64,000 nt of DNA from NCBI RefSeq assembly GCF_003711805.1, contig NZ_QXCP01000012.1:310001-374000 (forward strand). Reading direction: 5' to 3'. This document shows positions 33,534 through 42,497 of this stretch, piece by piece. This stretch comes from Brachybacterium sp. EE-P12. GTDB lineage: Bacteria > Actinomycetota > Actinomycetes > Actinomycetales > Dermabacteraceae. The first letter of the stretch is position 1; the number at the start of each line of letters is the position of its first letter. The notes beneath the pieces were generated by a model. It had not been told where the DNA came from and did no database searches. It worked only from the letters and a program-made list of their open reading frames with translations. A program made the translations under genes and the position numbers.

Positions 33534-36500
33534 ATGCCGACGCTGCCAGCCCATGCCGCCTATCTCCGCCACCCCGACGTCCGAGGCGAGCTGATCACCT
33601 TCACCGCCGCGAACGACGTGTGGCTCGCCCCGCTCACGGGAGGCCGCGCCTGGCGGCTGACCGACGAGGGCGCGCCCGTCTCGTATCCGCGCTTCTCCCC
33701 CGACGGGACGCACATCGCCTTCACCTCCCGCGCCTCCGGCGGGCCCGAGGTGTGGGTCGCCGACGCCCACGGCGCCGCCGCGCCGCGACGGCTGACCTTC
33801 TGGGGCCGTCCCGCCACGAAGGTCGTCGGCTGGCTGCCCGACGGGCGCATCGTCGCCTCCACCAGCTACGGCGCCCCGATCGCGCGGGATGCGCAGCTGT
33901 GGGCCGTGGGCCTCGAGGGCGACATCGCGCTGCTGCCGCTCGGGCGCAGCGGAGAGGTCGCGATCCACCCCTCGGGGACCACCGTCGTCGCGACCCCGTG
34001 GCGCCGCGACCAGGCCTCCTGGAAGCACTACCAGGGCGGCACGGCCGTGAAGCTGTGGCTCTCCCGCGAGGACGTGCCGCTGGACGCCCCGGCCGAGGCG
34101 CACGCCGCCCGTTCCTGGGAGCCGCTGCTGGACGACATCCTCGCCTCGAAGCTGCGGATCGCCTGGTACGGCGAGCGGCTGCTGTTCGCCTCCGACACCC
34201 ACGGCCCGGGCGCGGCGCTGACCGACCGGGCCTCCGCGAACCTGTGGTCCGTCGCCGCCGACGGCACGGACCTGCGCTCCCACACCTCCCTCACCTCCGC
34301 CGAGGGGTACCTGCGCGAGCCCGCGACCGACGGGGAGACGATCGTGTTCAGCTCCCGCGGGCGCCTGTTCGCGATGGACTCGCTCGATGCCGCGCCGCGG
34401 GAGATCGAGGTCCTCGCCACCGGCGTGGGGGCCGCACGGCTGCCCCGTCCCGCCTCGGCGAGCGAGAACCTCCTGGCGATGCGTCCGCTGCACGATGCGC
34501 GTGCGAGCGTGGTCGAGTGGCGCGGCAGCGCGCACGCCCTCACCCATCGCGGCGGGCCGGCGCGACTGCTCGCCGGGGCGTGCGGGCTGCGCCTGCGGGA
34601 GGTGCGCCCGCTGGGCCGCTCCCCCTTCGCCCTGTTCGTCTCCGACGCGGAGGCGCTCGCGGACCGCGAGACGGGCGGCGTCGGCTCCGACGTGCTGGCG
34701 CTGGCCCGCCTGGACGGCGGCGGAGAGGAGGTCCGCCTGGACGTGGGCGAGGTGGGGCGGATCCTCCACGCGATCCCCTCGCCGGACGGCTCCCGCATCG
34801 CGATCGTCAGCCACGACAACGTGGTGCGCCTGGTGACGCTGCGCGGCCTCGAGGATCCCGCGCGCACCGCGACGGGGAAGAGCGCGGGTGCCGGGAAGAG
34901 CGCGGGGGCGGGCACCGGGGCGGGCGCGGACGCCGCCTGGGAGGCCGATGCCGCCCACGCCGTCCCGGCACCGCACCTGGACCACGTGCGCGAGATCGGC
35001 CGCAGCGGCGGCGGCGAGGTGCGGGACCTGGCCTGGTCCCCCGACGGCCGCTGGCTGGTGTGGGCGGAGCCGAACTCCTGGCAGCTCTCGCGCCTGATGA
35101 TCTCCGACACCGAGGATCCCGAGCCGTCCGGCCGTGCGCTGACCTCGGGGAAGTACCAGGACTCCGCCCCGGCGTTCAGCGCCGACGGCAAGCACCTGGC
35201 GCTGCTGAGCCTGCGCACCTTCGAGACGGTCTACGACGACATGGTCTTCGACCTCGGCTTCGTCAACGCCGAGCGGCCTTTCCTGCTGCCGCTCGAGCGC
35301 ACCACCCCCGACCCCTTCGGACCGCACCCCGACGGCTGGGGCCCGGCCGCGGACAAGCCCGGCGACGGGCCCGCGGACAAGGGCACGGCCGACGGCGTCC
35401 CCGACGCCGCGACCGGTGCGGGCACCCAGCCCGGCACGGACGCCGCGACGAGCGCAGAGGCCTCCGCCGCCGCGGGCGCCCCCGCGGCGGCGGACCGGCC
35501 CGCGAGCTCGCACTCCGCGGCCGGGGTCGAGGACGCGGCCCGGCCCCCGGCGACCCGGATCGATCTCGAGCAGGTCGAGTCGCGCCTGGTGCCCTTCCCC
35601 GTCGTCTCCGGCTACTACTCGCACCTCACGGCGGTGAGCGGCGGGTTCGTCTGGCTGCGCCATCCGCAGCAGGGCGTGCTGGGCTCGGCGCGCGCCGGCG
35701 TGGAGGGCGAGGCCCCCGCCCCGACCCTCGAGCGCTGGTCCCTCGCCGACCGCAAGCTCACCGTCCTCGCCGAGGGCGTCACGGACCTCTCCGTCTCCGG
35801 AGACGGCGACTCCCTCGTGATCAAGCAGGGCGAGAACTGGGTGCAGGTGCCCGCCGCGCGCAAGGTCGAGGACGAGGATCCTGCCCGCATCGTCATCGAC
35901 ACCGGTCGGCTGCGTCTGACCGTGGACCCGGTGAAGGAGCGCCGCGGCATGCTCTGGGACAACTACCGGATCATGGCCCAGCAGTACTGGCGCGCCGACA
36001 TGGACGGCATGGACTGGCACGCGATGACCTCCTGGTACGACCCGGTCATCGAGCGCCTGGTCACCGACGACGACTTCCAGGACATGATGTGGGAGGTCCA
36101 GGGCGAGCTCGGCACCTCGCACGCCTACGTCCAGGGCGCGGTGCACAAGGCCGATCCGCCGATGCTCCCCGCCCATCTCGGCGCGGACCTCGAGCGTCGC
36201 GACGGGCGCTGGGTGATCACCCGGATCCTGCCCGGGGACTCCTCGGACCCGGCGGCCCGCTCTCCGCTGCTGGCCCCGGGCGTCGACGCCCGGGTCGGCG
36301 ACGCGGTGGTGCGCGTGGACGGCCGGGAGGTCGGCCCCGAGGGTATCGAGGCGGCTCTCGTCGGCTCCGCCGACACCCCCACCGAGCTGGTGCTCGAGCG
36401 CGACGGCGCCGAGCAGCGGGTGGCGATCACCCCGCTCGGCGACGACTCGCAGCTGCGCTACCAGGCCTGGGTCGAGTCCCGCCGCGCCCGGGTCGCCGAG

Positions 36501-37127
36501 CTCTCCGGCGGCCGGCTCGGCTACCTGCACATCCCCGACATGGTCTCCTCCGGCTGGGCGCAGATGCACCGCGACCTGCGCGAGGCGACCACGAAGGAGG
36601 GGCTCGTCGTGGACGTGCGCTACAACAGCGGCGGCCACACCTCGCAGCTGGTCACAGACCGGATCGCGCGCCGGGTGCTGTCCTGGGACTACCCGCGCCA
36701 CGAGCGGCCCGGCACCTACCCGGCCTTCGCACCGCGCGGCGCGGTGGTGCTGGTGACGAACCAGGAGGCCGGCTCCGACGGGGACATCGTGAACGCCGTC
36801 TCGCGCGCGCTGGAGGTCGGGCCGATCATCGGCACCCGCACCTGGGGCGGCGTGATCGGGATCGACGGCCGCTACGACCTCGTCGACGGCACCGGCGTGA
36901 CCCAGCCGAAGTACGCCAGCTGGTTCGAGGGCGAGGACTGGGCGATCGAGAACTACGGCGTCGAGCCGGACATCGAGGTGCCCTTCCCGCCCGACGCCTG
37001 GGTGGCAGGCGAGGATCCGCAGCTCGCCCGCGGCGTCACCGAGGCGCTCGCGCTGCTGGAGCAGACGCCCGCGGCGGTGCCGCCGCCGCTGCCCGCCCCG
37101 CGCTTCGGCGACCGTCCCGGCGCCTGA
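33534..37127 (+). CDS. Tricorn protease homolog
   Basis: The product is 1197 aa, matching the tricorn architecture. Two N-terminal beta-propellers carry TolB/WD-like repeats (YPRFSPDGTHIAFTS, IPSPDGSRIAIVSHD, PAFSADGKHLALLS). A long Ala/Gly-rich insert (about residues 605-665) is unusual. The C1 domain contains MDWHAMTSWYDP with the catalytic His near residue 829; a PDZ domain follows, then the C2 S41-type domain with VDVRYNSGGHTSQLV and NQEAGSDGD, where Ser1081 is the likely nucleophile. Tricorn degrades peptides released by the proteasome, as an oligomer in the cytoplasm. GGTGGAG precedes the ATG. Confidence 0.92.
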   Translation: MPTLPAHAAYLRHPDVRGELITFTAANDVWLAPLTGGRAWRLTDEGAPVSYPRFSPDGTHIAFTSRASGGPEVWVADAHGAAAPRRLTFWGRPATKVVGWLPDGRIVASTSYGAPIARDAQLWAVGLEGDIALLPLGRSGEVAIHPSGTTVVATPWRRDQASWKHYQGGTAVKLWLSREDVPLDAPAEAHAARSWEPLLDDILASKLRIAWYGERLLFASDTHGPGAALTDRASANLWSVAADGTDLRSHTSLTSAEGYLREPATDGETIVFSSRGRLFAMDSLDAAPREIEVLATGVGAARLPRPASASENLLAMRPLHDARASVVEWRGSAHALTHRGGPARLLAGACGLRLREVRPLGRSPFALFVSDAEALADRETGGVGSDVLALARLDGGGEEVRLDVGEVGRILHAIPSPDGSRIAIVSHDNVVRLVTLRGLEDPARTATGKSAGAGKSAGAGTGAGADAAWEADAAHAVPAPHLDHVREIGRSGGGEVRDLAWSPDGRWLVWAEPNSWQLSRLMISDTEDPEPSGRALTSGKYQDSAPAFSADGKHLALLSLRTFETVYDDMVFDLGFVNAERPFLLPLERTTPDPFGPHPDGWGPAADKPGDGPADKGTADGVPDAATGAGTQPGTDAATSAEASAAAGAPAAADRPASSHSAAGVEDAARPPATRIDLEQVESRLVPFPVVSGYYSHLTAVSGGFVWLRHPQQGVLGSARAGVEGEAPAPTLERWSLADRKLTVLAEGVTDLSVSGDGDSLVIKQGENWVQVPAARKVEDEDPARIVIDTGRLRLTVDPVKERRGMLWDNYRIMAQQYWRADMDGMDWHAMTSWYDPVIERLVTDDDFQDMMWEVQGELGTSHAYVQGAVHKADPPMLPAHLGADLERRDGRWVITRILPGDSSDPAARSPLLAPGVDARVGDAVVRVDGREVGPEGIEAALVGSADTPTELVLERDGAEQRVAITPLGDDSQLRYQAWVESRRARVAELSGGRLGYLHIPDMVSSGWAQMHRDLREATTKEGLVVDVRYNSGGHTSQLVTDRIARRVLSWDYPRHERPGTYPAFAPRGAVVLVTNQEAGSDGDIVNAVSRALEVGPIIGTRTWGGVIGIDGRYDLVDGTGVTQPKYASWFEGEDWAIENYGVEPDIEVPFPPDAWVAGEDPQLARGVTEALALLEQTPAAVPPPLPAPRFGDRPGA

Positions 37128-37163
37128 GGACTTCGGCCCCTGGCCGAGGGGGCTCGCCGTCCG

Positions 37164-37186
37164 TACTCTCGGAGGTACCGACGGCG
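37164..37186 (+). promoter_or_regulatory. Promoter/leader element shared by both USP genes (copy A)
   Basis: TACTCT, then GGAGGTACCGACGGCG, 64 bp before the USP start. A near-identical block precedes the second USP gene (40383-40404). Confidence 0.4.
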
Positions 37187-37249
37187 GGCCGGACCGATGG
37201 GGGCGCTCCCGTCGACGGTCACCCCGCGCCCCCGGAACGGAGACCTCCG

Positions 37250-38245
37250 ATGAGCGCCGACGACAGCACCTCACCCCTCCTCTTCGACCCGGCGGAGCGC
37301 CATCTCGGCGTCCTGGTCGGCTTCGACGGCTCCGAGCAGTCGGTCCAGGCCCTGCACTACGGGGCGACGATGGCGCAGGGGCTCGGCTGCCGTCTCACGG
37401 TCGTCTCCGCCTTCACCGTCCCCGCGCCCGTGTACCCGAACCTCGCCTCGATGCCCGCCGTGCCCGAGCGCGAGGCGCGTGCCGCGGCGTCCCGGCAGAT
37501 CGCCACGGCGGCGCTCTCCCACCTCGAGGGCTATCCGGGCGAGGTGGCGCTCGAGTCGGTCGAGGGCGATGCGGCCGGGGTCCTCGTGGAGCTGTCCGCG
37601 ACGGCGCGGCTGGCCGTGGTCGGCTCCCGCGGGCGCGGCGGGTTCCTGGGGCGGCTGCTGGGATCGGTCTCCGAGGCGCTGCCCGCCCATGCGCACTGCC
37701 CGACGGTGGTGGTCCCGGCCGGCTACGAGATCCCGGAGGGCTCGGGGCCGGAGCGCTTCACCGAGCCGCCGAGCGCCGAGCCGGTGGTCGTGGGGCTGGA
37801 CAGCGAGCGCTCGGAGGTGCTGATCACCATCGCGGCGCGCGCCGCCGCCGCGGCCCACGCCCCGCTGCACCTGATGCAGGTGCTCCCGCCGCTGGACGCC
37901 TGGTCCGCCTCCGCACAGGCGATGGTCTCCGACCAGGAGTTCCTCGAACGGCAGCGGGAGGAGCTCGCCGTCCTCCTCGGGCAGGAGGCCGCCCGCCTGC
38001 AGGAGCACGGCCCGGTCGCGTCGGTCACGAGCTCGGTCGAGATCGGCGATCCCGTCAGCGTGCTCGTGAAGCGGTCCCGGACGGCGCGTCTCACGGTCGT
38101 GGGGACGCGGGGCCGGGGACGGATGCTCAGCGCTCTGCTCGGCTCGGTCTCCCGCGGCCTGCTCGAGCGGGCCGAGGGGCCGGTGATGGTGGTGCCCGAT
38201 CTCGACGTCTCCCGCATCGGCCACGATCCGCGCCGCCCGCGCTGA
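37250..38245 (+). CDS. Tandem universal stress protein (two USP domains)
   Basis: The product is 331 aa with two USP domains (about residues 18-155 and 175-318). Each carries an ATP-binding G-2x-G-9x-G-S motif: GSRGRGGFLGRLLGSVS and GTRGRGRMLSALLGSVS. Such proteins bind ATP and adjust physiology in hypoxia or stationary phase. A paralog lies at 40462-41511. The AUG follows GGAGACCTCCG. Transcribed alone. Confidence 0.92.
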   Translation: MSADDSTSPLLFDPAERHLGVLVGFDGSEQSVQALHYGATMAQGLGCRLTVVSAFTVPAPVYPNLASMPAVPEREARAAASRQIATAALSHLEGYPGEVALESVEGDAAGVLVELSATARLAVVGSRGRGGFLGRLLGSVSEALPAHAHCPTVVVPAGYEIPEGSGPERFTEPPSAEPVVVGLDSERSEVLITIAARAAAAAHAPLHLMQVLPPLDAWSASAQAMVSDQEFLERQREELAVLLGQEAARLQEHGPVASVTSSVEIGDPVSVLVKRSRTARLTVVGTRGRGRMLSALLGSVSRGLLERAEGPVMVVPDLDVSRIGHDPRRPR

Positions 38246-38250
38246 GCCGC

Positions 38251-38571
38251 TCAGCGCAGCGCATGGGAGGCGATGGGCGGGTAGCGCACGGCGAGGTCCT
38301 GCCGCGGCCGCGACTCGGGCGCCGCGGCGGCCTCGTCGGCGTGCTCCGCGGTGCGGGCGACGGGATGGGTCCCGTCGGGACGGAGGTCGCGGGCGATCAG
38401 CGAGTTGCCGAGCGCGATCCGCCGGGCGACCGAGAGATCGCAGTCCCGGGCCCGCCGCTGATCGCGCGGGGCGGCGAGGCGGACGGCGAGCAGGCGCGTC
38501 AGCGAGCCGAGGACCACGGTGACGACGGCGATCAGGACGATGAGGGCCAGGCCCAGGAGTGCTGCGGTCAT
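38251..38571 (-). CDS. Small single-pass membrane protein
   Basis: The product is 106 aa: an N-terminal membrane helix (LLGLALIVLIAVVTVVLGSL) and a basic/acidic cytoplasmic tail (RRARDCDLSVARRIALGNSL). Family not recognised. ATG 38571 has AAGGA at 7 nt; a GTG at 38604 is also in frame. It is divergent from the LysR gene and shares an operator-like repeat with it. It ends 5 bp from the USP stop. Confidence 0.65.
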   Translation of the reverse strand: MTAALLGLALIVLIAVVTVVLGSLTRLLAVRLAAPRDQRRARDCDLSVARRIALGNSLIARDLRPDGTHPVARTAEHADEAAAAPESRPRQDLAVRYPPIASHALR

Positions 38572-38624
38572 GCTCCGATCCTTCGCCCACCGACTCTTCA
38601 GCACAAGCGATGATCTGCACCGCT

Positions 38625-38645
38625 CTGTTCAGTCGAGGTGAACAG
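38625..38645. promoter_or_regulatory. LysR-type operator candidate between divergent genes
   Basis: CTGTTCA-N7-TGAACAG has perfect 7-bp arms (38625-38631, 38639-38645) and lies 17 bp before the LysR start codon. It fits an autoregulatory LysR site. Confidence 0.6.
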
Positions 38646-38661
38646 AGGTAGGGTCGGGCCC

Positions 38662-39630
38662 ATGCTCGATCCCCTGAAGCTGCGCGTCCTCCGCTCCGTC
38701 GTCGAGACCGGCAGCATCCGGGCGAGCGCCGAGGCGCTCGGCTACACCCCCTCGGCCGTGAGCCAGCACCTGACGAGCCTGCGCCGCGAGACGGGCATCG
38801 AGCTCGTCGAGCGCTCCGGGCGCGGCATCTCCGTGACCGCGCACGGGCGTCGGCTCGCCGCCGAGGCGGGTCCCGCGCTCGACGCCCTGGACGCGCTGGA
38901 CCGCACCGTCGAGGACCTGCGCGCCGGCCGCATCGGCACGCTCCGCCTCGGCTACGCGACGTCCGTCGCGGCGAGCTGGGTGCCGGAGCTGACCCAGCAG
39001 GTGCGTCGGCGCTTCCCCGACCTGCGGCTCGAGCTGGTGCTGCGCGACTGCACCTGCGAGGACCTCGCCGCGGAAGGGATGGACGTCGTGGTCGGCGAGG
39101 GCTCCGAGGAGGTGCCCTCCGAGGAGTGGGCGAGCCAGGAGCTGCTCGAGGAGGGGTACGTCGCGATCGTCGGCGCGGATCACCCTCTCGCGGACCGCTC
39201 CGAGGTGCGGCTCCAGGAGCTCGCCGACGAGTCCTGGGTGACCGACGATCCGCTGGACAGCGCCTGGTTCGACCGTATCGCCGCGGCCTGCCGCGCCGCC
39301 GGGTTCACCCCCCGGGTCGACGTGAACCCCGGGGACTTCCCGACGGTGCTCGGCTTCGTCGCGACCGGCGACCACGTCACCGTGCAGCCCTCGGTGATCG
39401 GCGCGGACCTGCGACCGGACGTGGTCGCGATCCCGCTGGCCGAGCCCGGTCCGCGCCGTCGCCTGCGCCTGCAGGTGCGGCGTGCGGTGGCCCTGAACCC
39501 CGCGGTGCAGTTCCTGGCCGCAGGGATCAGGGACCTCGCGGCGCGGAAGGCCGCAGACTTCCCCGGCGTCCTCGACCTCACCGGCCCGCCGGCGAGCCCG
39601 GCCCGCGACGCGCTCCGACGCGCTGGCTGA
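38662..39630 (+). CDS. LysR family regulator
   Basis: The product is 322 aa. The winged helix is at residues 4-62 (LKLRVLRSVVETGSIRASAE and YTPSAVSQHLTSLRRETG). The effector domain follows with LRLGYATSVAASWVPELTQQ. Cysteines in LRDCTCEDLAAEG are unusual and might sense redox or metal. It may control the divergent small membrane protein gene. The ATG at 38662 gives the normal N-terminus; an upstream GTG adds 8 residues. Confidence 0.9.
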   Translation: MLDPLKLRVLRSVVETGSIRASAEALGYTPSAVSQHLTSLRRETGIELVERSGRGISVTAHGRRLAAEAGPALDALDALDRTVEDLRAGRIGTLRLGYATSVAASWVPELTQQVRRRFPDLRLELVLRDCTCEDLAAEGMDVVVGEGSEEVPSEEWASQELLEEGYVAIVGADHPLADRSEVRLQELADESWVTDDPLDSAWFDRIAAACRAAGFTPRVDVNPGDFPTVLGFVATGDHVTVQPSVIGADLRPDVVAIPLAEPGPRRRLRLQVRRAVALNPAVQFLAAGIRDLAARKAADFPGVLDLTGPPASPARDALRRAG

Positions 39631-39730
39631 CCGAGGAGGACCGTCCCCCGCGCAGTCCCGCCGCCGGGTGGACAATGGCAGGAGACGTCGATGCCGCGCA
39701 GGGCGGCGTCCGGAAGGAGCCCTCGAGTCC

Positions 39731-40282
39731 ATGTCCGCCGTGTCCGAGAACGCATCGTCCATCGATCGGCGCATCGCCGAGCTCCCCGTCGCCGTGGACC
39801 TCACCGAGGAGGCCGTGATCCTCGAGGTCGACCTCGCCGGCACCGGCGAGCAGATCTGGGCGCATCTGACCGATCCCGCGCTGCTGGCCACCTGGTCCCC
39901 GATCGTGCCGGAGAGTCCGCTGACCGAGGTGGGGCCGGTCCTCGCGCGCGAGAACCCGGGCGAGGACCCCGTCGCCGCGGACGTGCTCGCCACGGCCGGG
40001 GACCATGCCCTCAGCCACCGCTGGGGCGACGACGTGCTCGAGTGGCTCGTCGACGAGGCCCGGCTGACCCTGATGATGAAGCTCGCCGAGCCGCAGCACG
40101 CCCCGGCGCATCTCGCCGGTTGGCAGGTGTGCCTCGCGGTGCTCGACGCCCGCCTGGACGGCGAGGAGCAGGAGCGGATCGTGGGCCGGGACGCGCTCGA
40201 GCACGGCTGGGAGCAGCTGCGCGCCCGCTTTGCCGAGGAGCTCGACCTCCCCGACGGCCAGGCGCCCGGCCAGGAGGCCTGA
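39731..40282 (+). CDS. SRPBCC (START/AHSA1-like) domain protein
   Basis: The product is 183 aa. EEAVILEVDLAGTGEQIWAHLTDPALLATWSP is the opening of an SRPBCC fold (cited as a landmark; residues about 24-56), followed by LTLMMKLAEPQHAPAHLAGW and a C-terminal helix. Such domains bind hydrophobic ligands or act as HSP90 co-chaperone-like modules. GGAAGGAG lies 12 nt before the ATG. No partner evident; a second USP gene follows after 179 bp. Confidence 0.72.
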   Translation: MSAVSENASSIDRRIAELPVAVDLTEEAVILEVDLAGTGEQIWAHLTDPALLATWSPIVPESPLTEVGPVLARENPGEDPVAADVLATAGDHALSHRWGDDVLEWLVDEARLTLMMKLAEPQHAPAHLAGWQVCLAVLDARLDGEEQERIVGRDALEHGWEQLRARFAEELDLPDGQAPGQEA

Positions 40283-40382
40283 CCGGGGCGCAATCGGCCG
40301 GAGCGCATGACGCGGCGCCCCTTCGGGCCGATGGACGGCCTCTCGCAGGACCTCCGCCCCGGACGCGCGCACCGGCTCGGAC

Positions 40383-40404
40383 TACCATCGAGGGACCGAC
40401 GGCG
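40383..40404 (+). promoter_or_regulatory. Promoter/leader element shared by both USP genes (copy B)
   Basis: TACCAT followed by CGAGGGACCGACGGCG, 58 bp before the second USP start; matches the block at 37164-37186. Confidence 0.4.
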
Positions 40405-40461
40405 CACACCCACGGGGGCGGCCCCGTCGGCCCCAGGGAGCCCCCGGCGCAGGAGGTCGAG

Positions 40462-41511
40462 ATGCCCGACGACGACGTCACCGCCCAGCCCGCCAAGACC
40501 ACCGCCGGCACGCCCGGCCCCGCCGCCGCGCCCGCCGGCGGCCCGCCCGGGAGCGACACCGCCGGCGACGGCCCCCTCGGCGTGGTCGTCGGCTACGACG
40601 GCTCCGAGAACGCCGTCCAGGCGCTGCACTACGCCGCCCGCGCCGCACTGCGCGAGGGCGAGCGCCTCACCGTGGTCACCGCCTACACGGTGCCGACCAT
40701 GTCCTACGCCGAGGCGGCCCTGACCCCGACCGTGCCGGCCGAGGTCGCCCGCCTGAACGCCGCCCGCGAGGTGCTGGACGAGGCGCGCGAGCAGCTGCGC
40801 GACTACCCGGGCGAGCTCGCCCTCGATGCGCGCTGGGGCGACGCCGCGGGCGTGCTCGTGATGCTCTCGGCCCGGGCCCGCCTGGTCGTCGTCGGCGCGC
40901 GCGGGCGCGGCGGCTTCCTGGGCCGTCTGCTCGGCTCGGTCTCCTCGGCGCTGCCCGCCCATGCGCACTGCCCCGTCGTCGTGGTCGACCGCGGCTACGA
41001 CCTCGGCGAGGGCGCGGACCGCTTCGAGCCCGTGGACTCCGACGACCCCGTCCTGGTGGGCACCGACGCGTCCGCCCGGGCCGAGGCGGCGCTCGAGGTC
41101 GCGCTGCAGGCCGCCGCCCGCCGCGGCGCCGCTCTGAAGGTGCTCATGGTGATCCCGTCCCCGGAGGACTGGGGCGGCTCCGCGGTGGCCTGGCTCCCGG
41201 ATCCCGAGGTGGTCGAGACCCACCGAGCCAAGGCCGCCGCCGGGCTCGAGCGCCGGCTGGACCAGCTGCGCGAAACCCACCCGGAGCTCACGATCACCAG
41301 CGAGGTCGTGGTGGGCGATCCCGCGCAGGAGCTGGTGGCCCGCTCCGGCGAGGCACAGCTGACGGTGGTCGGCACGCGCGGCCACGGCCGCCTGGCCAGC
41401 ACGCTGCTCGGCTCGGTCTCCCGCAGCCTGCTCCAGCTCGCCGAGGGACCGGTGATGGTGGTGCCGGGTCGGTCGGCGGAGCGCGAGGAGCACGGCCCGC
41501 GGTCGCGCTGA
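40462..41511 (+). CDS. Tandem universal stress protein, second copy
   Basis: The product is 349 aa: a Pro/Ala-rich N-terminal 35 residues, then two USP domains with GARGRGGFLGRLLGSVS and GTRGHGRLASTLLGSVS. It shares LPAHAHCP and ALHY(A/G)A segments with the copy at 37250, so they are recent paralogs. GGAGGTCGAG precedes the ATG. Confidence 0.92.
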   Translation: MPDDDVTAQPAKTTAGTPGPAAAPAGGPPGSDTAGDGPLGVVVGYDGSENAVQALHYAARAALREGERLTVVTAYTVPTMSYAEAALTPTVPAEVARLNAAREVLDEAREQLRDYPGELALDARWGDAAGVLVMLSARARLVVVGARGRGGFLGRLLGSVSSALPAHAHCPVVVVDRGYDLGEGADRFEPVDSDDPVLVGTDASARAEAALEVALQAAARRGAALKVLMVIPSPEDWGGSAVAWLPDPEVVETHRAKAAAGLERRLDQLRETHPELTITSEVVVGDPAQELVARSGEAQLTVVGTRGHGRLASTLLGSVSRSLLQLAEGPVMVVPGRSAEREEHGPRSR

Positions 41512-41587
41512 CCCGAGCCCGGCATGGTCGGGGCCGCCGACGGGCCCACCGCGCGGGACCGGATGCACTCGCGGCCGAAGGGGCAGA

Positions 41588-42292
41588 ATGGGGTCCATGC
41601 CCGCCTCCCGCTCCCCGCTGCGCCTCCTGCGCGGGGGCGTCGCCGCCTCGATCGCGATGGCCGTCGCCCTCGGCGGGCATCTCGCGGCCGGCGCCGCGAT
41701 GCCGGGCTGGCTGGGGATCCTGGTCCCCTGGTGGCTCGCGGTCGCGGTCAGCACGCTGCTGGCGGGCACCCGCTTCTCCCTGACCCGCATGGGGATCGCG
41801 GTGCTGAGCAGCCAGGCCCTCTTCCACGGCCTGTTCAGCGCGGGCACGCCCGGCGATCCCGGCCTGGCGCTCGTGGACCCGCCCGGCTCCCACCTCGGCC
41901 ACGGCGCCGCGCACGGCGGCGGCCACGGCGCCGGGGCGGCTGCCGGTCTCGGGCACGAGGCCCACGGCGGCGGTGACGGGATCGCCGCGGTCGCCGACCA
42001 TGCCGCCCACGGCAGCCACTCCGACCTGCGGATGCTGGTGCTGCACCTGCTCGCTGCGCTCGTGACCACGGTGCTGCTGCAGCACGGCGAGTCGGTGCTG
42101 ATGCGCTGCGCGCGCCTCGCGCTCGCGGTCCTCCAGGTGCTCGCGCATCCGCCGCTGCTGCTGCTCATCAGGCTGCTCGTCCCCGAGCGGCCCTCCCGCC
42201 CGGTGCCGCCCGTCCCGTCGCTGCGCCATGCCCGGCGCGCGGTGCTCACCCCGCAGCAACGACGAGGTCCCCCGATGGTCCTGGCCGCCTGA
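41588..42292 (+). CDS. Membrane protein with His-rich loop, copper-type cassette
   Basis: The product is 234 aa with four or five membrane helices (LLRGGVAASIAMAVALGG, LGILVPWWLAVAVSTLLAG, MLVLHLLAALVTTVLLQHG). Between helices a loop is loaded with His and Gly (HLGHGAAHGGGHGAG ... GHEAHGGG ... HAAHGSHSD), a likely metal-binding site. It stands before a PCu(A)C chaperone and a DyP peroxidase, which suggests a copper or iron role. Starts at 41588 and 41597 are both possible. Confidence 0.72.
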   Translation: MGSMPASRSPLRLLRGGVAASIAMAVALGGHLAAGAAMPGWLGILVPWWLAVAVSTLLAGTRFSLTRMGIAVLSSQALFHGLFSAGTPGDPGLALVDPPGSHLGHGAAHGGGHGAGAAAGLGHEAHGGGDGIAAVADHAAHGSHSDLRMLVLHLLAALVTTVLLQHGESVLMRCARLALAVLQVLAHPPLLLLIRLLVPERPSRPVPPVPSLRHARRAVLTPQQRRGPPMVLAA

Positions 42293-42497
42293 GCAGGGAC
42301 GACGCCGTGCGTCGTCCGTCGACGACGCGCCCTCGGGCTCCCGCGTCCGCGCACCTGAATGCCCTCGCACCCGCTCAGTCGGCCCTGTTCGACCACCGCC
42401 CGTCCGGCCTCCGCCGCACGGGACCGTGCCGACCCCTGCCCTCGCGCCCGCCCCTGCGACCGCGCCGTGGCACGTCGGCCCTTCGAGAGGACCTTCC

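Noticed and set aside
32424..37274. 1616-codon open frame on minus across the tricorn gene
   Set aside because: The tricorn protein in the opposite frame has catalytic motifs; this one has none.
33620..38245. Possible fusion of a 1200-residue protein to the USP
   Set aside because: Only the last 331 codons encode USP domains; the rest is an alternate frame of tricorn. ATG 37250 is the real start.
38629..42396. 1255-codon open frame on minus over LysR, SRPBCC and USP genes
   Set aside because: Shadow frame; no family features.
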